From the NCBI RefSeq assembly GCF_018687675.1, contig NZ_CP061302.1, positions 818,192 through 882,191 of the forward strand: a stretch of DNA of 64,000 nt, read 5' to 3'. Below the pieces are notes generated by a model. The model saw only the letters and a list, made by a program, of their open reading frames with translations. It was not told where the DNA came from and did not search any database. Position 1 is the stretch's first letter. Every line of letters begins with the position of its first letter. The DNA is from Polynucleobacter sp. MG-Unter2-18 (lineage in GTDB: Bacteria; Pseudomonadota; Gammaproteobacteria; Burkholderiales; Burkholderiaceae). This document shows, in pieces, positions 43,598 to 54,279 of this stretch. The position numbers and the translations under genes are program-made.

Positions 43598-45268
43598 TTA
43601 CATTGATCCATAGTTTGGGCCACCACCACCTTCAGGAGTAACCCAAACAATATTTTGACTTGGGTCCTTGATGTCACAAGTCTTGCAATGCACGCAGTTT
43701 TGCGAATTGATCTGTAACTGCGGCTGACCTTCTTTTTCAACATACTCGTAAACACCAGCAGGACAATAGCGTTGCTCTGGGCCTGCATAAGTTTTGAGAT
43801 TCAAGTTCACCGGTACCGACGCATCTTTTAAGGTGAGGTGAATAGGTTGATTCTCAGCATGATTGGTATTGGAGATAAATACTGATGAGAGGCGATCAAA
43901 AGTAATCTTGCCATCCGGCTTTGGATAATCAATTGCTTGATGCTTCGCTGCTGGCTCTAAGCATTCATGGTCGGCATGTTTTAAGTGAATCGTCCATGGC
44001 ATATTGCCGCCCAAAATTTTCTGTTCAAGGCCAACCATGAGGGTGCCTAAATACAAACCTTTTGACATCCACGGTTTAAAGTTGCGCGCCTGATTTAATT
44101 CAGTATGGAGCCAGCTATTTTTGAATGCACTGGGATAGGCGGCCAGCACATCAGCGGAACGATTCTCAGCAAGCGCAGCAACTGCAGCTTGTGCAGCCAG
44201 CATGCCGGTCTTAATGGCAGCATGACTTCCTTTAATGCGTGAGGCATTCAAGAATCCAGCGTCGCAACCAATGAGTGCGCCACCGGGGAAAACTGTTTTA
44301 GGTAAGCTGTTTAAGCCACCAGCTGTCAGTGCCCGCGCACCGTAAGCTAGGCGCTCACCACCTTCAAAGGTTTCACGAATCTTTGGATGCAACTTATAGC
44401 GTTGAAACTCTTCAAACGGAGAGAGGTAGGGGTTCTTATAGGACAGGCCAACTACTAAACCAACGGCAACCTTGTTATCACCCAAGTGATACAGGAAGGA
44501 GCCGCCATAGGTATCGCTCTCTAATGGCCAGCCTGCGGTATGAACCACAAGACCAGGCTTACTCTTGGAGGGTTCAACTTCCCACAGTTCTTTAATGCCA
44601 ATGCCGTAGCTTTGGGGATCAGCATCTTTGTCTAAAGCAAACTTGGCAATCAGTTGTTTGCCTAAATGTCCGCGTGAACCTTCAGCAAATAGGGTGTACT
44701 TGGCACGCAATTCCATACCTAGCTGAAATTGGTCTGTGGGTTGACCTTCTTTGTCTAGACCCATAGATCCAGTAATCACACCACAAACTGCACCTTGTTC
44801 GTTATAGAGAATTTCTGCAGCAGGAAAGCCTGGAAAGATTTCTACGCCCAAGTTCTCAGCCTGTTGTCCCAGCCAGCGAGTGACATTAGCCAAGCTGACA
44901 ATATAGTTACCTTCATTCTTAAAGCAATGGGGCAGCATCCAATTCGGAACTTGAAACGAGCTCTCCTTGGTCAGAAATAAAAACTCATCTTGGTTTACTT
45001 CAGTATCTAGTGGTGCGCCTAGCTCTTTCCAGTTAGGAAATAATTCAGTAAGTGCTTTAGGATCCATGACGGCGCCAGACAGGATGTGCGCGCCGATTTC
45101 AGACCCTTTTTCAAGTACGCAGACGCTGATTTCTTTGCCAGATTCATCGGCTAGCTGTTTTACTTTAATGGCTGCGGATAAGCCTGCAGGACCACCCCCT
45201 ACGATGATGAGGTCATAGTCCATGGATTCTCTAGGTCCAAACTGTTCGAGTAATTCCTGGGCAGTCAT
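43598..45268 (-). CDS. Electron transfer flavoprotein-ubiquinone oxidoreductase
   Basis: 556 aa. Takes electrons from ETF (acyl-CoA and other dehydrogenases) to ubiquinone at the inner membrane. N-terminal FAD site MDYDLIIVGGGPAGLSAAIK, CVLEKGSEIGAHILSGAV, and a C-terminal 4Fe-4S region with cysteines in RYCPAG and NCVHCKTCDIKDP. Full length. Neighbouring CoA-transferase genes fit beta-oxidation and ketone use. Start ATG has GGAG within about ten bases. Confidence 0.95.
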   Translation of the reverse strand: MTAQELLEQFGPRESMDYDLIIVGGGPAGLSAAIKVKQLADESGKEISVCVLEKGSEIGAHILSGAVMDPKALTELFPNWKELGAPLDTEVNQDEFLFLTKESSFQVPNWMLPHCFKNEGNYIVSLANVTRWLGQQAENLGVEIFPGFPAAEILYNEQGAVCGVITGSMGLDKEGQPTDQFQLGMELRAKYTLFAEGSRGHLGKQLIAKFALDKDADPQSYGIGIKELWEVEPSKSKPGLVVHTAGWPLESDTYGGSFLYHLGDNKVAVGLVVGLSYKNPYLSPFEEFQRYKLHPKIRETFEGGERLAYGARALTAGGLNSLPKTVFPGGALIGCDAGFLNASRIKGSHAAIKTGMLAAQAAVAALAENRSADVLAAYPSAFKNSWLHTELNQARNFKPWMSKGLYLGTLMVGLEQKILGGNMPWTIHLKHADHECLEPAAKHQAIDYPKPDGKITFDRLSSVFISNTNHAENQPIHLTLKDASVPVNLNLKTYAGPEQRYCPAGVYEYVEKEGQPQLQINSQNCVHCKTCDIKDPSQNIVWVTPEGGGGPNYGSM

Positions 45269-45489
45269 TTCATTTCTCCGACATTACTTATCAATAGGGC
45301 ACATTAGTCATTAGGCATTGTGGGTATTTAGGTATTTTGAGCATTTCTGCCACCTTTAAAGCTCCAAGCTATACCTATAGTTTAGTTCTAAGCCATAGAA
45401 ACCAAGTAAGTGCCCAATGCCAATGGGCGCAGGAGCCTAAAGCGTTATGATTACTTTTTTACCTTTTTTGGCAATATTAGGACGAATTT

Positions 45490-46188
45490 ATGAAAAAAAC
45501 TTACCCATCGGCTGTTGATGCCTTAAGGGATATCTTAAAAGATGGCCAAAAACTGGCTGTTGGTGGTTTTGGCTTGTGCGGCATTCCTGAAGCCTTGATC
45601 CAAGCGGTTAAGGACCTTGGTGCGCAAAATCTGACAGCGATTGCTAATAACGCAGGAGTGGATGGCTTTGGTTTGGGTCTACTGCTGAACTCAAGACAAG
45701 TCAAAAGGATGGTTGCTTCCTACGTTGGTGAGAACAAAGAATTTGAGCGTCAGTTTTTGGCTGGCGAGCTCGAGCTGGAATTTACTCCACAAGGAACCCT
45801 GGCAGAGAAGTTGCGTGCTGGTGGTTGCGGTATTCCGGCTTTTTATACCAAAACAGGTGTTGGTACTTTGGTTGCTGAGGGCAAAGAAGAAAAAGAGTTT
45901 GACGGTGAGCGCTACATCATGGAGCGCGCAATCGTTTCTGATATCTCGCTCGTAAAAGCATGGAAGGCAGATAAATCCGGTAATTTGATTTATCGCTACA
46001 CCGCTCGAAACTTCAACCCCATGGTTGCAATGGCTGGCAAGATCACAGTTGCTGAAGTTGAAGAAATCGTAGAGAACGGTGAGTTAGATCCCGATCAGAT
46101 TCATACGCCAGGCATTTATGTTCATCGCTTAGTACTAAACACGACGCCTGAGAAGCGTATTGAGCAACGCACTTTGTCTGCTGCTTAA
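45490..46188 (+). CDS. scoA: 3-oxoacid CoA-transferase subunit A
   Basis: 232 aa. Moves CoA from succinyl-CoA to acetoacetate, together with the following subunit. [20 protein letters not shown] glycine-rich motif, [14 protein letters not shown], and the C-terminal [28 protein letters not shown] are typical. AGGACG lies upstream of the ATG. The catalytic Glu is on subunit B. 50 bases before scoB. The stretch 45269-45489 is empty. Confidence 0.94.
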   Translation: MKKTYPSAVDALRDILKDGQKLAVGGFGLCGIPEALIQAVKDLGAQNLTAIANNAGVDGFGLGLLLNSRQVKRMVASYVGENKEFERQFLAGELELEFTPQGTLAEKLRAGGCGIPAFYTKTGVGTLVAEGKEEKEFDGERYIMERAIVSDISLVKAWKADKSGNLIYRYTARNFNPMVAMAGKITVAEVEEIVENGELDPDQIHTPGIYVHRLVLNTTPEKRIEQRTLSAA

Positions 46189-46238
46189 TACCCACATACA
46201 CCATATAAAAACAGTACAGAATATTTAGGAAGATTGAT

Positions 46239-46889
46239 ATGCCTTGGAATAGAGATGAAATGGCAGCACGTGCTGCTAAGGAGCTAAAGGATGGTTATTA
46301 CGTCAATTTAGGCATTGGTATGCCAACCCTAGTGGCCAATCATGTGCCGGAAGGCATGGAAGTATGGCTTCAGTCCGAAAATGGTTTGTTGGGTATTGGT
46401 CCATTTCCAACTGAAGAAACGATTGATGCGGATTTAATTAATGCGGGCAAGCAAACGATTACGACTTTGCCTGGCTCCTCGATTTTTTCTTCTGCAGATT
46501 CCTTCGGAATGATTCGTGGTGGAAAAATTAATATTGCAATTCTAGGTGCGATGCAGGTTAGTGAGTATGGTGATTTGGCGAACTGGATGATCCCGGGCAA
46601 GATGGTCAAAGGTATGGGCGGCGCCATGGACTTGGTTGCTGGCGTAAAGCATGTAGTTGTCTTGATGGAGCACGTTGCTAAGAAAAAAGATGGCACAGAA
46701 GAAATCAAGATTCTGCCTAAGTGCACTCTGCCATTAACTGGTGTGGGTGTTATTAGTCGCATCATTACCGATCTCTGCGTACTCGACATCACGCCAAAGG
46801 GTTTAAAGCTAGTGGAATTGGCTCCTGGTGTAACTAAGGAAGAAGTCATATCCAAAACTGGTGCCCCTATAGACGTCGCAGGTTTCTAA
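46239..46889 (+). CDS. scoB: 3-oxoacid CoA-transferase subunit B
   Basis: 216 aa. [37 protein letters not shown] contains the catalytic glutamate in SENG. The C-terminal [21 protein letters not shown] is the family block. Partner of scoA; a strong terminator follows 23 bases later. AGGAAGA lies upstream of the ATG. Confidence 0.95.
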   Translation: MPWNRDEMAARAAKELKDGYYVNLGIGMPTLVANHVPEGMEVWLQSENGLLGIGPFPTEETIDADLINAGKQTITTLPGSSIFSSADSFGMIRGGKINIAILGAMQVSEYGDLANWMIPGKMVKGMGGAMDLVAGVKHVVVLMEHVAKKKDGTEEIKILPKCTLPLTGVGVISRIITDLCVLDITPKGLKLVELAPGVTKEEVISKTGAPIDVAGF

Positions 46890-46912
46890 CCTTTTTTGAT
46901 GGATAGTGAAAT

Positions 46913-46942
46913 AATGGGGTCATTGACCCCATTTTCTTTTTT
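46913..46942 (+). terminator. Strong rho-independent terminator after scoAB
   Basis: AATGGGGTCA/TGACCCCATT ten-base perfect stem with a one- to three-base loop, then TTTTCTTTTTT. It closes the scoAB operon and insulates the next gene, whose ATG is 12 bases past its end. Confidence 0.9.
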
Positions 46943-46954
46943 AAAGACTCCTTT

Positions 46955-48775
46955 ATGAGCGTTGTAGATCATTCACTTCACGCACACAAGCAGGGCGATG
47001 CTAAGCATAGCCATAGGAAGGAAGTCTCTAATCAGAATCTCCTGCTCATTGCCCTGGTGCTCACACTGGGTTTTTCTGGAGTCGAAGGGGCCGCTGCTTA
47101 CTTTGCAAATTCTTTAGCGCTAATATCCGATGCTGGTCACATGGTGACTGATGCTGCTGCCTTAGGACTGGCTTTGTTGGCGCAAATCATTTCTCGTCGT
47201 CCACCATCGCCAAAACATTCGTTTGGGTTTGGAAGGGCTGAGGCCTTGGCGGCCTTTGTTAATAGCATTGCGATGCTGGCCTTGGTTGCCTGGATTATGG
47301 TTGAGGCAATTAGTCGATTCTATGATCCGCATAAAGTGGATGGCTTAACTGTCACGATAGTGGCGGCCATTGGCTTACTCATGAATATTGTGGTGGCATG
47401 GGTGCTGTCGCGCGATAAAAAGAGTGTTAATACTCGTGCTGCCTTGGTTCATGTCATGGGCGACTTGCTAGGCTCAATAGCTGCTCTGATTGCGGGTATC
47501 GTGATTCAGCTCACTGGATGGATGCCGATTGATGCCATCTTATCTATCTTGGTCTCCCTTTTAATTTTGAAGTCCACTATTTCTATTCTGAAAGAGTCCT
47601 ATCACTTCCTGATGGAGGGGGTGCCTCTCCATATCGACTACCTTCAAGTGGGTCAGGATTTAAAAAAGGTACCCGGCGTTTTAGCGGTACATGATCTGCA
47701 TGTTTGGGAGATGACTCCCAGCTTTCCAGCGCTCATTGGCCATATTGAGATTGAGCATATTGGTGAGTGGCCAGAAATCATGGCGCGTATTAATGAGATG
47801 CTGCTCAATAAGCACGGAATTGATCACGTGACTTTACAGCCGGAAGTTCCTGGTATGTCAGATGAGCATGTGCACGCCGAAGACTTCAGTGCTCATCAGA
47901 AAATACCGAATGTTATTCATCAGGGAGATACCTTCTTCGTTACGTGTACCAGTCCTGACGGCCCCCATCGTATGGCGTATCACGCCTGGGGCAATCCTGA
48001 TAACCCCAAAGTCTTAGTTTGTGTTCATGGTCTAACACGCAGGGGAAGTGATTTTAAAACCTTGGCTGAGGCAATGAGTCAGGACTATTACGTTGTTTGT
48101 CCGGATGTAGTCGGTCGCGGAGATTCGGATCGACTAAAGAACCCCATGCTCTATGCTGTCCCACAATATGTTGCAGATATGGCAAGCTTAATTGGGCATC
48201 TTGGCGTTGCGCAAGTAGACTGGTTTGGTACCTCAATGGGTGGTTTGATTGGCATGGTCTATGCCGCAATGCCTAAGAGTCCGATTCGTCGCATGCTGAT
48301 TAATGATGTAGGTCCACGCATTGAGCCTGAGGCCATCAAGCGCCTAGGTTCTTATGTTGGCCAAGCTTTTAGCTTTTCTCATCGTGCAGATGCTTTGCAA
48401 CGCCTCAATGAGATCTGCGCCTCTTTTGGCAGTCACACCCCAGAAGAGTGGGAGATTTATAACGGCCCCATGCTCATACAAAAAGATGGGCTTTGGGTAA
48501 TGCACTACGACCCTGATATTTCTGTTCCGTTTGCGTCGGTTAATCCGATTATGGCAAAGGCGGGAGAGATGGCGATGTGGCATGCCTTCAAGCAAATTCA
48601 TATCCCGATGTTGATTGTGCGTGGCGGTGAGTCAGATTTGCTTTCGGCTAAAACTGTAGCCGAGATGTGTAAGGTCAATCCTTATATTCGGAGTATTGAA
48701 ATTCCGGGAGTAGGGCATGCGCCTGCCTTTGTGAAGTCTGAGCAAGTGGCTTTAGCAAAAGAATTCTTTAGTTAA
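46955..48775 (+). CDS. CDF cation exporter fused to an alpha/beta hydrolase
   Basis: 606 aa in one open frame. The N-terminal part (about 1-300) is a complete cation diffusion facilitator: His-rich start, six helices, metal motif ISDAGHMVTDAAAL (H62, D66), second motif HVMGDLLGS, and cytoplasmic VHDLHVWEMTP. A short His-containing linker (DEHVHAEDFSAHQ) leads to a full alpha/beta hydrolase (about 325-606): VCVHGLTRRGSDF, GTSMGG with Ser427, and a late GVGHAP with His. CDF exporters (ZitB/CzcD) remove Zn or Co; the hydrolase substrate is unknown. Such a fusion is unusual. relA follows after 15 bases. Confidence 0.88.
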   Translation: MSVVDHSLHAHKQGDAKHSHRKEVSNQNLLLIALVLTLGFSGVEGAAAYFANSLALISDAGHMVTDAAALGLALLAQIISRRPPSPKHSFGFGRAEALAAFVNSIAMLALVAWIMVEAISRFYDPHKVDGLTVTIVAAIGLLMNIVVAWVLSRDKKSVNTRAALVHVMGDLLGSIAALIAGIVIQLTGWMPIDAILSILVSLLILKSTISILKESYHFLMEGVPLHIDYLQVGQDLKKVPGVLAVHDLHVWEMTPSFPALIGHIEIEHIGEWPEIMARINEMLLNKHGIDHVTLQPEVPGMSDEHVHAEDFSAHQKIPNVIHQGDTFFVTCTSPDGPHRMAYHAWGNPDNPKVLVCVHGLTRRGSDFKTLAEAMSQDYYVVCPDVVGRGDSDRLKNPMLYAVPQYVADMASLIGHLGVAQVDWFGTSMGGLIGMVYAAMPKSPIRRMLINDVGPRIEPEAIKRLGSYVGQAFSFSHRADALQRLNEICASFGSHTPEEWEIYNGPMLIQKDGLWVMHYDPDISVPFASVNPIMAKAGEMAMWHAFKQIHIPMLIVRGGESDLLSAKTVAEMCKVNPYIRSIEIPGVGHAPAFVKSEQVALAKEFFS

Positions 48776-48790
48776 GGATTTCTATAGCCC

Positions 48791-50812
48791 ATGTCAAATG
48801 CTGCTTCTGCATCTGAGAGCATCAAAATTATTGATGGTTGGTATGGCGAGCCTTCTGAGCATCATGCTGCTGGCGTTCTCAGCATACTGAAGTTGCTTCA
48901 CCTTGATGAAGCAACACTGATCGCTGCACATAATATTGCCCGCACCCATGGCAAAGAATCACTCACCAAACTGATTGGCGACGAGTCAGCTAGGTTACTG
49001 ATTGGCTATCGCGGCCTGCGGCAGGCTCAAGCCAAGCTAGTACGTAATGATGGCGGCCTGAGTATTTCTGGGCAAGAAGAAATGCTCAGAAAAATGTTGC
49101 TCGCGTTTGGTGATGACTTACGTGTTGTTTTGATTTATCTTGCTTCACGCTTACAAACCTTACGTTGGATTACTCAAGAAAAAATCGAGATGCCAACAGC
49201 TTGGGCGCAAGAGATTCTCAATATTGATGCATCGCTTGCCAATCGCCTTGGTATTTGGCAAATGAAATGGGAGATGGAGGACTTGGCATTTCGAGTTCTC
49301 TCTCCAGAAACCTACCGTGACATCGCCAAGATGTTGGATGGTAAGCGTATTGAACGTGAATCTTTTATTAACCAGATTGTTAGCAAGCTTAAAGAAGAAT
49401 TAAATGCTGCCCGTATTGAAGGTGAGGTTCAGGGTCGCCCAAAGCACATCTATAGCATTTGGAAAAAGATGCAGGGCAAATCGCTCGACTTTGCTAATCT
49501 TTATGACGTCAGGGCATTTAGAGTCTTAGTAGATGACGTTAAATCCTGTTACGCCATTTTAGGAATAGTCCATAACGTCTGGCAGCCAGTCCCACGTGAA
49601 TTTGATGACTATATTGCCAGACCAAAACCAAACGGATATCAATCCTTGCATACCGTAGTGATGGATGAGCACGGAACAGCATTTGAGATTCAGGTGCGCA
49701 CCAATGAAATGCATCAACAGGCTGAGTATGGTTTGGCAGCTCATTGGCGCTACAAGGAGGGAGCTTATGTTGGCACTGCAACTCCGCCAAAAAATAAATC
49801 CAATGATGTCAATCCAAGTCATCAAACTGGTACCCACAGTGCAGCGGTTGCCTATGAGCGCCAAATTGCTTGGGCAAGGCAACTCATTTCTTGGAAAGAG
49901 GATGCTTGGGAGCAACTCAAGCACCATGAGATCGATGACCATATTTATGTACTCACTCCTTTAGGAAAGGTCATTTCTTTAGAGAAGGGTTCATCGCCTA
50001 TTGATTTTGCATACGCAGTTCATACCGATCTGGGTCATCGCTGTAGAGGTGTGCGGGTAGATGGCGCGATGGTGCCTTTAGATACTTCATTGCAGAATGG
50101 TCAAACTATTGAAATCGTCGCTGTAAAACATGGCGGCCCTTCGCGAGATTGGATCAGTCCGAGCCGCAATTACTTGCGATCACAGCGTGCTCGTACACGT
50201 GTACGCGCTTGGTTTAATGCCTTGGATGATGAAGAGGCTGGATCTAAGTCCGCCGACACCAAAGCAGAACAAAAGACAGAAGCAAAGGTTATTGCCCCAG
50301 CCCCAGAAATCGTTCTTAAACAAAGCGCTCGCAAGCAGGGCCAGGTAAGTGATGTTTTGGTGGTGGGGGTGGATTCATTGATGACCCAGTTGGCGAGGTG
50401 CTGCCGGCCGGTGCCACCCGATGCGATTGCAGGCTTTGTGACCCAAGGTCGTGGTGTATCGATTCATCGGCGCTCTTGCAAAACGTTTAGAGGTTTATTG
50501 GAGCGAGCCCCTGAGCGCGTTATCCAAACCGCTTGGAATGATTCTGGGCTTGAAACAGCAGTCGTAAATGACCCCAAGCGAGTATTTCCTGCGGATTTAG
50601 CTGTAACCGGCCTCGATCGCCCCGAGTTAATGCGTGAGCTGTTTGAGATTCTGTCAAGGCAGGGCGTCCATGTGATTGATCTTCGTAAATCTGCCAAGCG
50701 AGGCCTTGCTCAAATACTGCTGACTGTGGAGATTAAGGACTCGGAAGCCTTGCGGCTTACCCAAAATGCGCTAGAAGAAGTCAAAGGGGTGACCCAAGTA
50801 CGCCGCCGGTGA
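48791..50812 (+). CDS. relA: RelA, (p)ppGpp synthetase
   Basis: 673 aa. The N-terminal region lacks the HD residues of the hydrolase domain, so it should only synthesise. The synthetase domain shows GRPKHIYSIWKKMQGK and the acidic EFDD, i.e. the ExDD form typical of RelA (Rel/SpoT have RxKD), followed by PKPNGYQSLHT. TGS domain at IYVLTPLGKVISLEKG; zinc-finger segment CCRPVPPDAIAGFVTQGRG; ACT domain at the end. It answers uncharged tRNA on ribosomes, starting the stringent response. Confidence 0.95.
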   Translation: MSNAASASESIKIIDGWYGEPSEHHAAGVLSILKLLHLDEATLIAAHNIARTHGKESLTKLIGDESARLLIGYRGLRQAQAKLVRNDGGLSISGQEEMLRKMLLAFGDDLRVVLIYLASRLQTLRWITQEKIEMPTAWAQEILNIDASLANRLGIWQMKWEMEDLAFRVLSPETYRDIAKMLDGKRIERESFINQIVSKLKEELNAARIEGEVQGRPKHIYSIWKKMQGKSLDFANLYDVRAFRVLVDDVKSCYAILGIVHNVWQPVPREFDDYIARPKPNGYQSLHTVVMDEHGTAFEIQVRTNEMHQQAEYGLAAHWRYKEGAYVGTATPPKNKSNDVNPSHQTGTHSAAVAYERQIAWARQLISWKEDAWEQLKHHEIDDHIYVLTPLGKVISLEKGSSPIDFAYAVHTDLGHRCRGVRVDGAMVPLDTSLQNGQTIEIVAVKHGGPSRDWISPSRNYLRSQRARTRVRAWFNALDDEEAGSKSADTKAEQKTEAKVIAPAPEIVLKQSARKQGQVSDVLVVGVDSLMTQLARCCRPVPPDAIAGFVTQGRGVSIHRRSCKTFRGLLERAPERVIQTAWNDSGLETAVVNDPKRVFPADLAVTGLDRPELMRELFEILSRQGVHVIDLRKSAKRGLAQILLTVEIKDSEALRLTQNALEEVKGVTQVRRR

Positions 50813-50831
50813 TAAACTCTATGGCTTATAT

Positions 50832-50908
50832 AGGCTCGTAGCTCAGCTGGTTAGAGCACCACCTTGACATGGTGGGGGTCGTTGGTTCGAGTCCAATCGA
50901 GCCTACCA
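50832..50908 (+). tRNA. tRNA-Val (GAC)
   Basis: 77 nt. Acceptor AGGCTCG/CGAGCCT is fully paired. Anticodon arm CCACC/GGTGG with loop TTGACAT, anticodon GAC. T loop TTCGAGT; CCA encoded. It lies between relA and thrS. Confidence 0.96.
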
Positions 50909-50923
50909 ACGAATAAAGACCCA

Positions 50924-50963
50924 AAAGTGCGCGGTTGCCCAAAAGCTCCCGCGCTTTCTTTTT
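50924..50963 (+). terminator. Terminator after tRNA-Val
   Basis: AAAG-T-GCGCGG pairs with CCGCGC-TTT with a one-base bulge and an A-rich loop, followed by CTTTTT. It ends relA/tRNA-Val transcription before thrS. Confidence 0.8.
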
Positions 50964-51021
50964 GGTGGATGTTGTGCAGTAAATCAGTCTTTCGGCTGAA
51001 TCTTAATAAGATGGAGCGGTC

Positions 51022-52944
51022 ATGCTTGTAGTTACTCTGCCAGATGGATCTAAACGTGAGTTTGAAGCTCCCGTGCGCGTTCTTGATGTTGCCCAAAGTA
51101 TTGGAAGTGGGCTTGCCAAAGCTGCCCTCGGCGGCATAGTAGATGGCAAGATGGTGGATGCCAGCTTTCTGATCGACAAAGATAGTCAATTGGCAATCAT
51201 TACCGATAAAAGCCCAGAGGCGCTGGAGATTGTGCGCCATTCCACAGCCCACTTATTGGCCTATGCCGTAAAAGAACTGTTCCCGGAGGCGCAAGTCACC
51301 ATTGGACCTGTCATCGAAAACGGTTTTTATTACGACTTCTCATTTCATCGCGCATTCACGCCTGAAGATTTGGTGGCAATTGAGAAGAAAATGGCTGAGC
51401 TGGCTAAAAAAGATGAGCCAGTGATGCGCACAGTCATGCCGCGTGATGAGGCTGTGAAGTTCTTCAAGGATCAGGGCGAAAACTACAAAGCAGAAATCAT
51501 TTCTAGCATCCCACAGGGCGAAGATGTGTCTTTGTATGCCGAAGGAAAATTCACTGACTTATGTCGCGGACCCCATGTGCCATCTACTGGCAAGCTCAAA
51601 GTGTTTAAGCTTCTGAGCGTTGCTGGTGCTTACTGGCGTGGCGATAGCAAGAATGAAATGTTGCAACGGATCTACGGTACAGCTTGGCTAAAAAAAGAAG
51701 ATCAAGACGCGCATTTGCATATGCTCGAAGAAGCCGAGAAGCGTGACCACCGTCGCCTTGGTAAGTTTTTGGATTTATTTCACTTTCAACCTGAAGCGCC
51801 TGGTTTAATTTTCTGGCATCCAAAAGGCTGGTCTATTTGGCAAGAGGTTGAGCAGTACATGCGCCGCGTTTATCAGCGCGAAGGCTACCAAGAAGTTAAG
51901 GCCCCACAAATTTTGGATCGCGGTCTTTGGGAAAAGTCTGGCCACTGGGATAACTACAAAGAAAACATGTTTACAACCGAGTCAGAGAATCGTGCCTATG
52001 CATTAAAGCCGATGAACTGCCCAGGACACGTGCAGATTTTTAACTCCGGTTTACATAGTTATCGTGAATTGCCATTACGCTACGGCGAGTTTGGTCAGTG
52101 TCACCGTAACGAACCGTCTGGTGCGCTACATGGTTTGATGCGCGTGCGTGGTTTCACACAAGATGATGGCCACATTTTCTGTACTGAAGATCAAATTCAG
52201 TCTGAAGTAGCCGCGTTTGATAAAGCAGTTCGTGAGGTTTATCAAGATTTTGGTTTTAGTGAAGTTGCTGTAAAGCTGGCACTTCGCCCAGCTAAGCGCG
52301 TTGGCGATGATGCAATTTGGGATAAAGCGGAGGCTGCCTTACGTGGCGCCTTGACTGCTTCAGGCCAAGAATGGGAAGAATTGCCAGGTGAGGGTGCTTT
52401 TTATGGTCCGAAGATCGAATATCACCTGAAAGACTCGATTGGACGTACTTGGCAGTGCGGCACGATTCAGGTGGATTTCTCGATGCCAGCTCGTTTGGGC
52501 GCTGAATATGTCACCGAAGAGAACACTCGTAAAGCTCCAGTGATGCTCCATAGAGCAATTGTCGGCTCTTTGGAGCGTTTTATCGGTATTTTGATCGAAA
52601 ACCATGCTGGAAATATGCCAGTTTGGCTAGCTCCGACCCAGGCTGTAGTCCTTAATATCTCGGATAATTCTGCTGCATATGCTCAAAAAGTCCAGCAATC
52701 TCTGAAAAAACAAGGGTTTAGAGTCGAATCGGATTTGCGGAATGAGAAAATTACGTATAAAATACGCGAGCACGCATTACAGAAGCTCCCATTTTTGTTA
52801 GTTGTAGGGGATAAAGAAGCAGAAAGTAATTCGGTGGCCGTTCGTGCCCGTGGCGGAGTGGATTTAGGGGTAATGCCTCTTGATGCCTTCGTTGCCCGAC
52901 TCCAGCAGGATATTTCTCAGAAAGTCGGACCCGAGCCTAGCTAG
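51022..52944 (+). CDS. thrS: Threonyl-tRNA synthetase
   Basis: 640 aa, full length. TGS domain at the N-terminus ([25 protein letters not shown]), editing domain with [11 protein letters not shown] and the C-R-G-PHVP zinc block, class II core with [23 protein letters not shown] motif 2 and motif 3 [17 protein letters not shown], then the anticodon domain. Charges tRNA-Thr. The next gene, infC, follows closely as in many bacteria. Confidence 0.98.
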   Translation: MLVVTLPDGSKREFEAPVRVLDVAQSIGSGLAKAALGGIVDGKMVDASFLIDKDSQLAIITDKSPEALEIVRHSTAHLLAYAVKELFPEAQVTIGPVIENGFYYDFSFHRAFTPEDLVAIEKKMAELAKKDEPVMRTVMPRDEAVKFFKDQGENYKAEIISSIPQGEDVSLYAEGKFTDLCRGPHVPSTGKLKVFKLLSVAGAYWRGDSKNEMLQRIYGTAWLKKEDQDAHLHMLEEAEKRDHRRLGKFLDLFHFQPEAPGLIFWHPKGWSIWQEVEQYMRRVYQREGYQEVKAPQILDRGLWEKSGHWDNYKENMFTTESENRAYALKPMNCPGHVQIFNSGLHSYRELPLRYGEFGQCHRNEPSGALHGLMRVRGFTQDDGHIFCTEDQIQSEVAAFDKAVREVYQDFGFSEVAVKLALRPAKRVGDDAIWDKAEAALRGALTASGQEWEELPGEGAFYGPKIEYHLKDSIGRTWQCGTIQVDFSMPARLGAEYVTEENTRKAPVMLHRAIVGSLERFIGILIENHAGNMPVWLAPTQAVVLNISDNSAAYAQKVQQSLKKQGFRVESDLRNEKITYKIREHALQKLPFLLVVGDKEAESNSVAVRARGGVDLGVMPLDAFVARLQQDISQKVGPEPS

Positions 52945-52986
52945 GGGTGGAATGGTTTTTATTGTTTTTTTAAAGGAATTAAGAAG

Positions 52987-53511
52987 ATCGCTACTGATAA
53001 ATCGCAGCGCATAAATCGGGAGATTACTGCTCCTGAAGTGCGTCTGATTGGACTGGATGGAGAACCCATCGGTGTAGTTAAGTTGAGTGAAGCCCTGGCT
53101 TTAGCGGAAGAGAAAGAGACCGATTTGGTTGAAATTGCTCCGACAGCTGTGCCACCTGTAGTCCGGATCATGGACTTCGGCAAATTCAAGTACCAAGAAG
53201 CCAAACGTTTGCATGAAGCTAAGCTAAAGCAAAAGGTGATTCAGGTGAAGGAAGTGAAGTTCCGTCCCGGCACAGATGATGGTGACTATGGTGTGAAGCT
53301 ACGCAATCTAATCCGCTTTTTGGAAGATGGCGATAAGACAAAGATTACGCTGCGGTTTCGGGGTCGTGAAATGGCCCACCAAGAAATCGGAGTCAGAATG
53401 TTGGAGCGTTTGAAGTCAGACCTGATTGAACATGGTCAAGTAGAACAGTTTCCAAAGATGGAAGGTCGCCAGATGGTGATGGTATTGGCCCCCATTCGTA
53501 AGGCTAAGTAA
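52987..53511 (+). CDS. infC: Translation initiation factor IF-3, non-AUG start
   Basis: 174 aa if it starts at the ATC at 52987. No ATG, GTG or TTG lies in the right place: the GTG at 53038 would remove the N-terminal RINREI segment conserved in IF-3. In the same frame an ATT lies at 52978, directly after AAAGGA; the ATC has that AAAGGA nine bases upstream, better spacing. IF-3 binds 30S and rejects poor start codons, and its own AUU-type start gives feedback control in E. coli. [21 protein letters not shown] and RFRGREMAH are family blocks. Confidence 0.9.
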   Translation: MATDKSQRINREITAPEVRLIGLDGEPIGVVKLSEALALAEEKETDLVEIAPTAVPPVVRIMDFGKFKYQEAKRLHEAKLKQKVIQVKEVKFRPGTDDGDYGVKLRNLIRFLEDGDKTKITLRFRGREMAHQEIGVRMLERLKSDLIEHGQVEQFPKMEGRQMVMVLAPIRKAK

Positions 53512-53662
53512 TAAACCAAATCGCAAGATGGGGTTTGTTGTTTAAGTAGGGAGGAGCTCCCAAGAATTAATAAGGGCTCTGGTAGTTAGAAGTGCTTCTA
53601 GGTACAGGAAGCGTAACCGTCGGTTACCACCTATGTTGCACAAGTAATTGAAGGGGTGCTTT

Positions 53663-53860
53663 ATGCCCAAGATGAAGAGTAAGAGTAGCGCCAAAAAGCG
53701 CTTCACGGTTCGCGCAGGCGGAACGATCAAACGAGGCCAGGCTTTCAAACGCCACATCCTCACCAAGAAGACCACAAAGAATAAGCGTCACTTACGTGGT
53801 ACTACTGAAGTTGCGAAGGCAGACGTTAAGTCAATTCGCTCCATGCTTCCATACGCTTAA
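53663..53860 (+). CDS. rpmI: Ribosomal protein bL35
   Basis: 65 aa. The ATG at 53663 follows GAAGGGG at good spacing; a TTG 15 bases earlier is unlikely. [19 protein letters not shown] is the family start. Part of the large ribosomal subunit. The 150-base gap after infC contains a GGGAG/CTCCC hairpin (about 53548-53560) that could be part of an L20-type control leader, unproven. Confidence 0.96.
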   Translation: MPKMKSKSSAKKRFTVRAGGTIKRGQAFKRHILTKKTTKNKRHLRGTTEVAKADVKSIRSMLPYA

Positions 53861-53885
53861 CCTCAGACTAGATTAGGAGAAATAA

Positions 53886-54251
53886 ATGCCAAGAGTCAAA
53901 CGTGGGGTTACAGCAAGAGCCCGTCATAAGAAAATCACCGATGCCGCAACAGGCTATCGTGGACGTCGTAAAAACGTATTCCGTATTGCTAAGCAAGCGG
54001 TTATGCGTGCTGGTCAATATGCATATCGTGACCGTCGCAATAAGAAACGTGTATTCCGCGCATTGTGGATTGCTCGTATCAACGCGGCAGTTCGTCAGCA
54101 TGACATGACCTATAGCGTATTCATGAATGGTATGAAGAAAGCTGCGATCGAACTCGACCGTAAAGTGCTTTCTGATATGGCCATTGCTGACAAGGCGGCT
54201 TTCGCTGCTTTGGTTACTCGGATCAAATCCGTAGTAAGCGCTGCAGCTTAA
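53886..54251 (+). CDS. rplT: Ribosomal protein bL20
   Basis: 121 aa. [16 protein letters not shown] at the start and [24 protein letters not shown] in the middle. Binds 23S rRNA early in assembly and represses its own operon in several bacteria. TAGGAG is upstream of the ATG. 25 bases after rpmI. Confidence 0.97.
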   Translation: MPRVKRGVTARARHKKITDAATGYRGRRKNVFRIAKQAVMRAGQYAYRDRRNKKRVFRALWIARINAAVRQHDMTYSVFMNGMKKAAIELDRKVLSDMAIADKAAFAALVTRIKSVVSAAA

Positions 54252-54279
54252 TTCTTAGTTCATAAAAAACTAAGCTGCA

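Noticed and set aside
49539..49964. Several frames inside relA on both strands
   Set aside because: Shadows within a long conserved gene; no independent ribosome sites or known domains.
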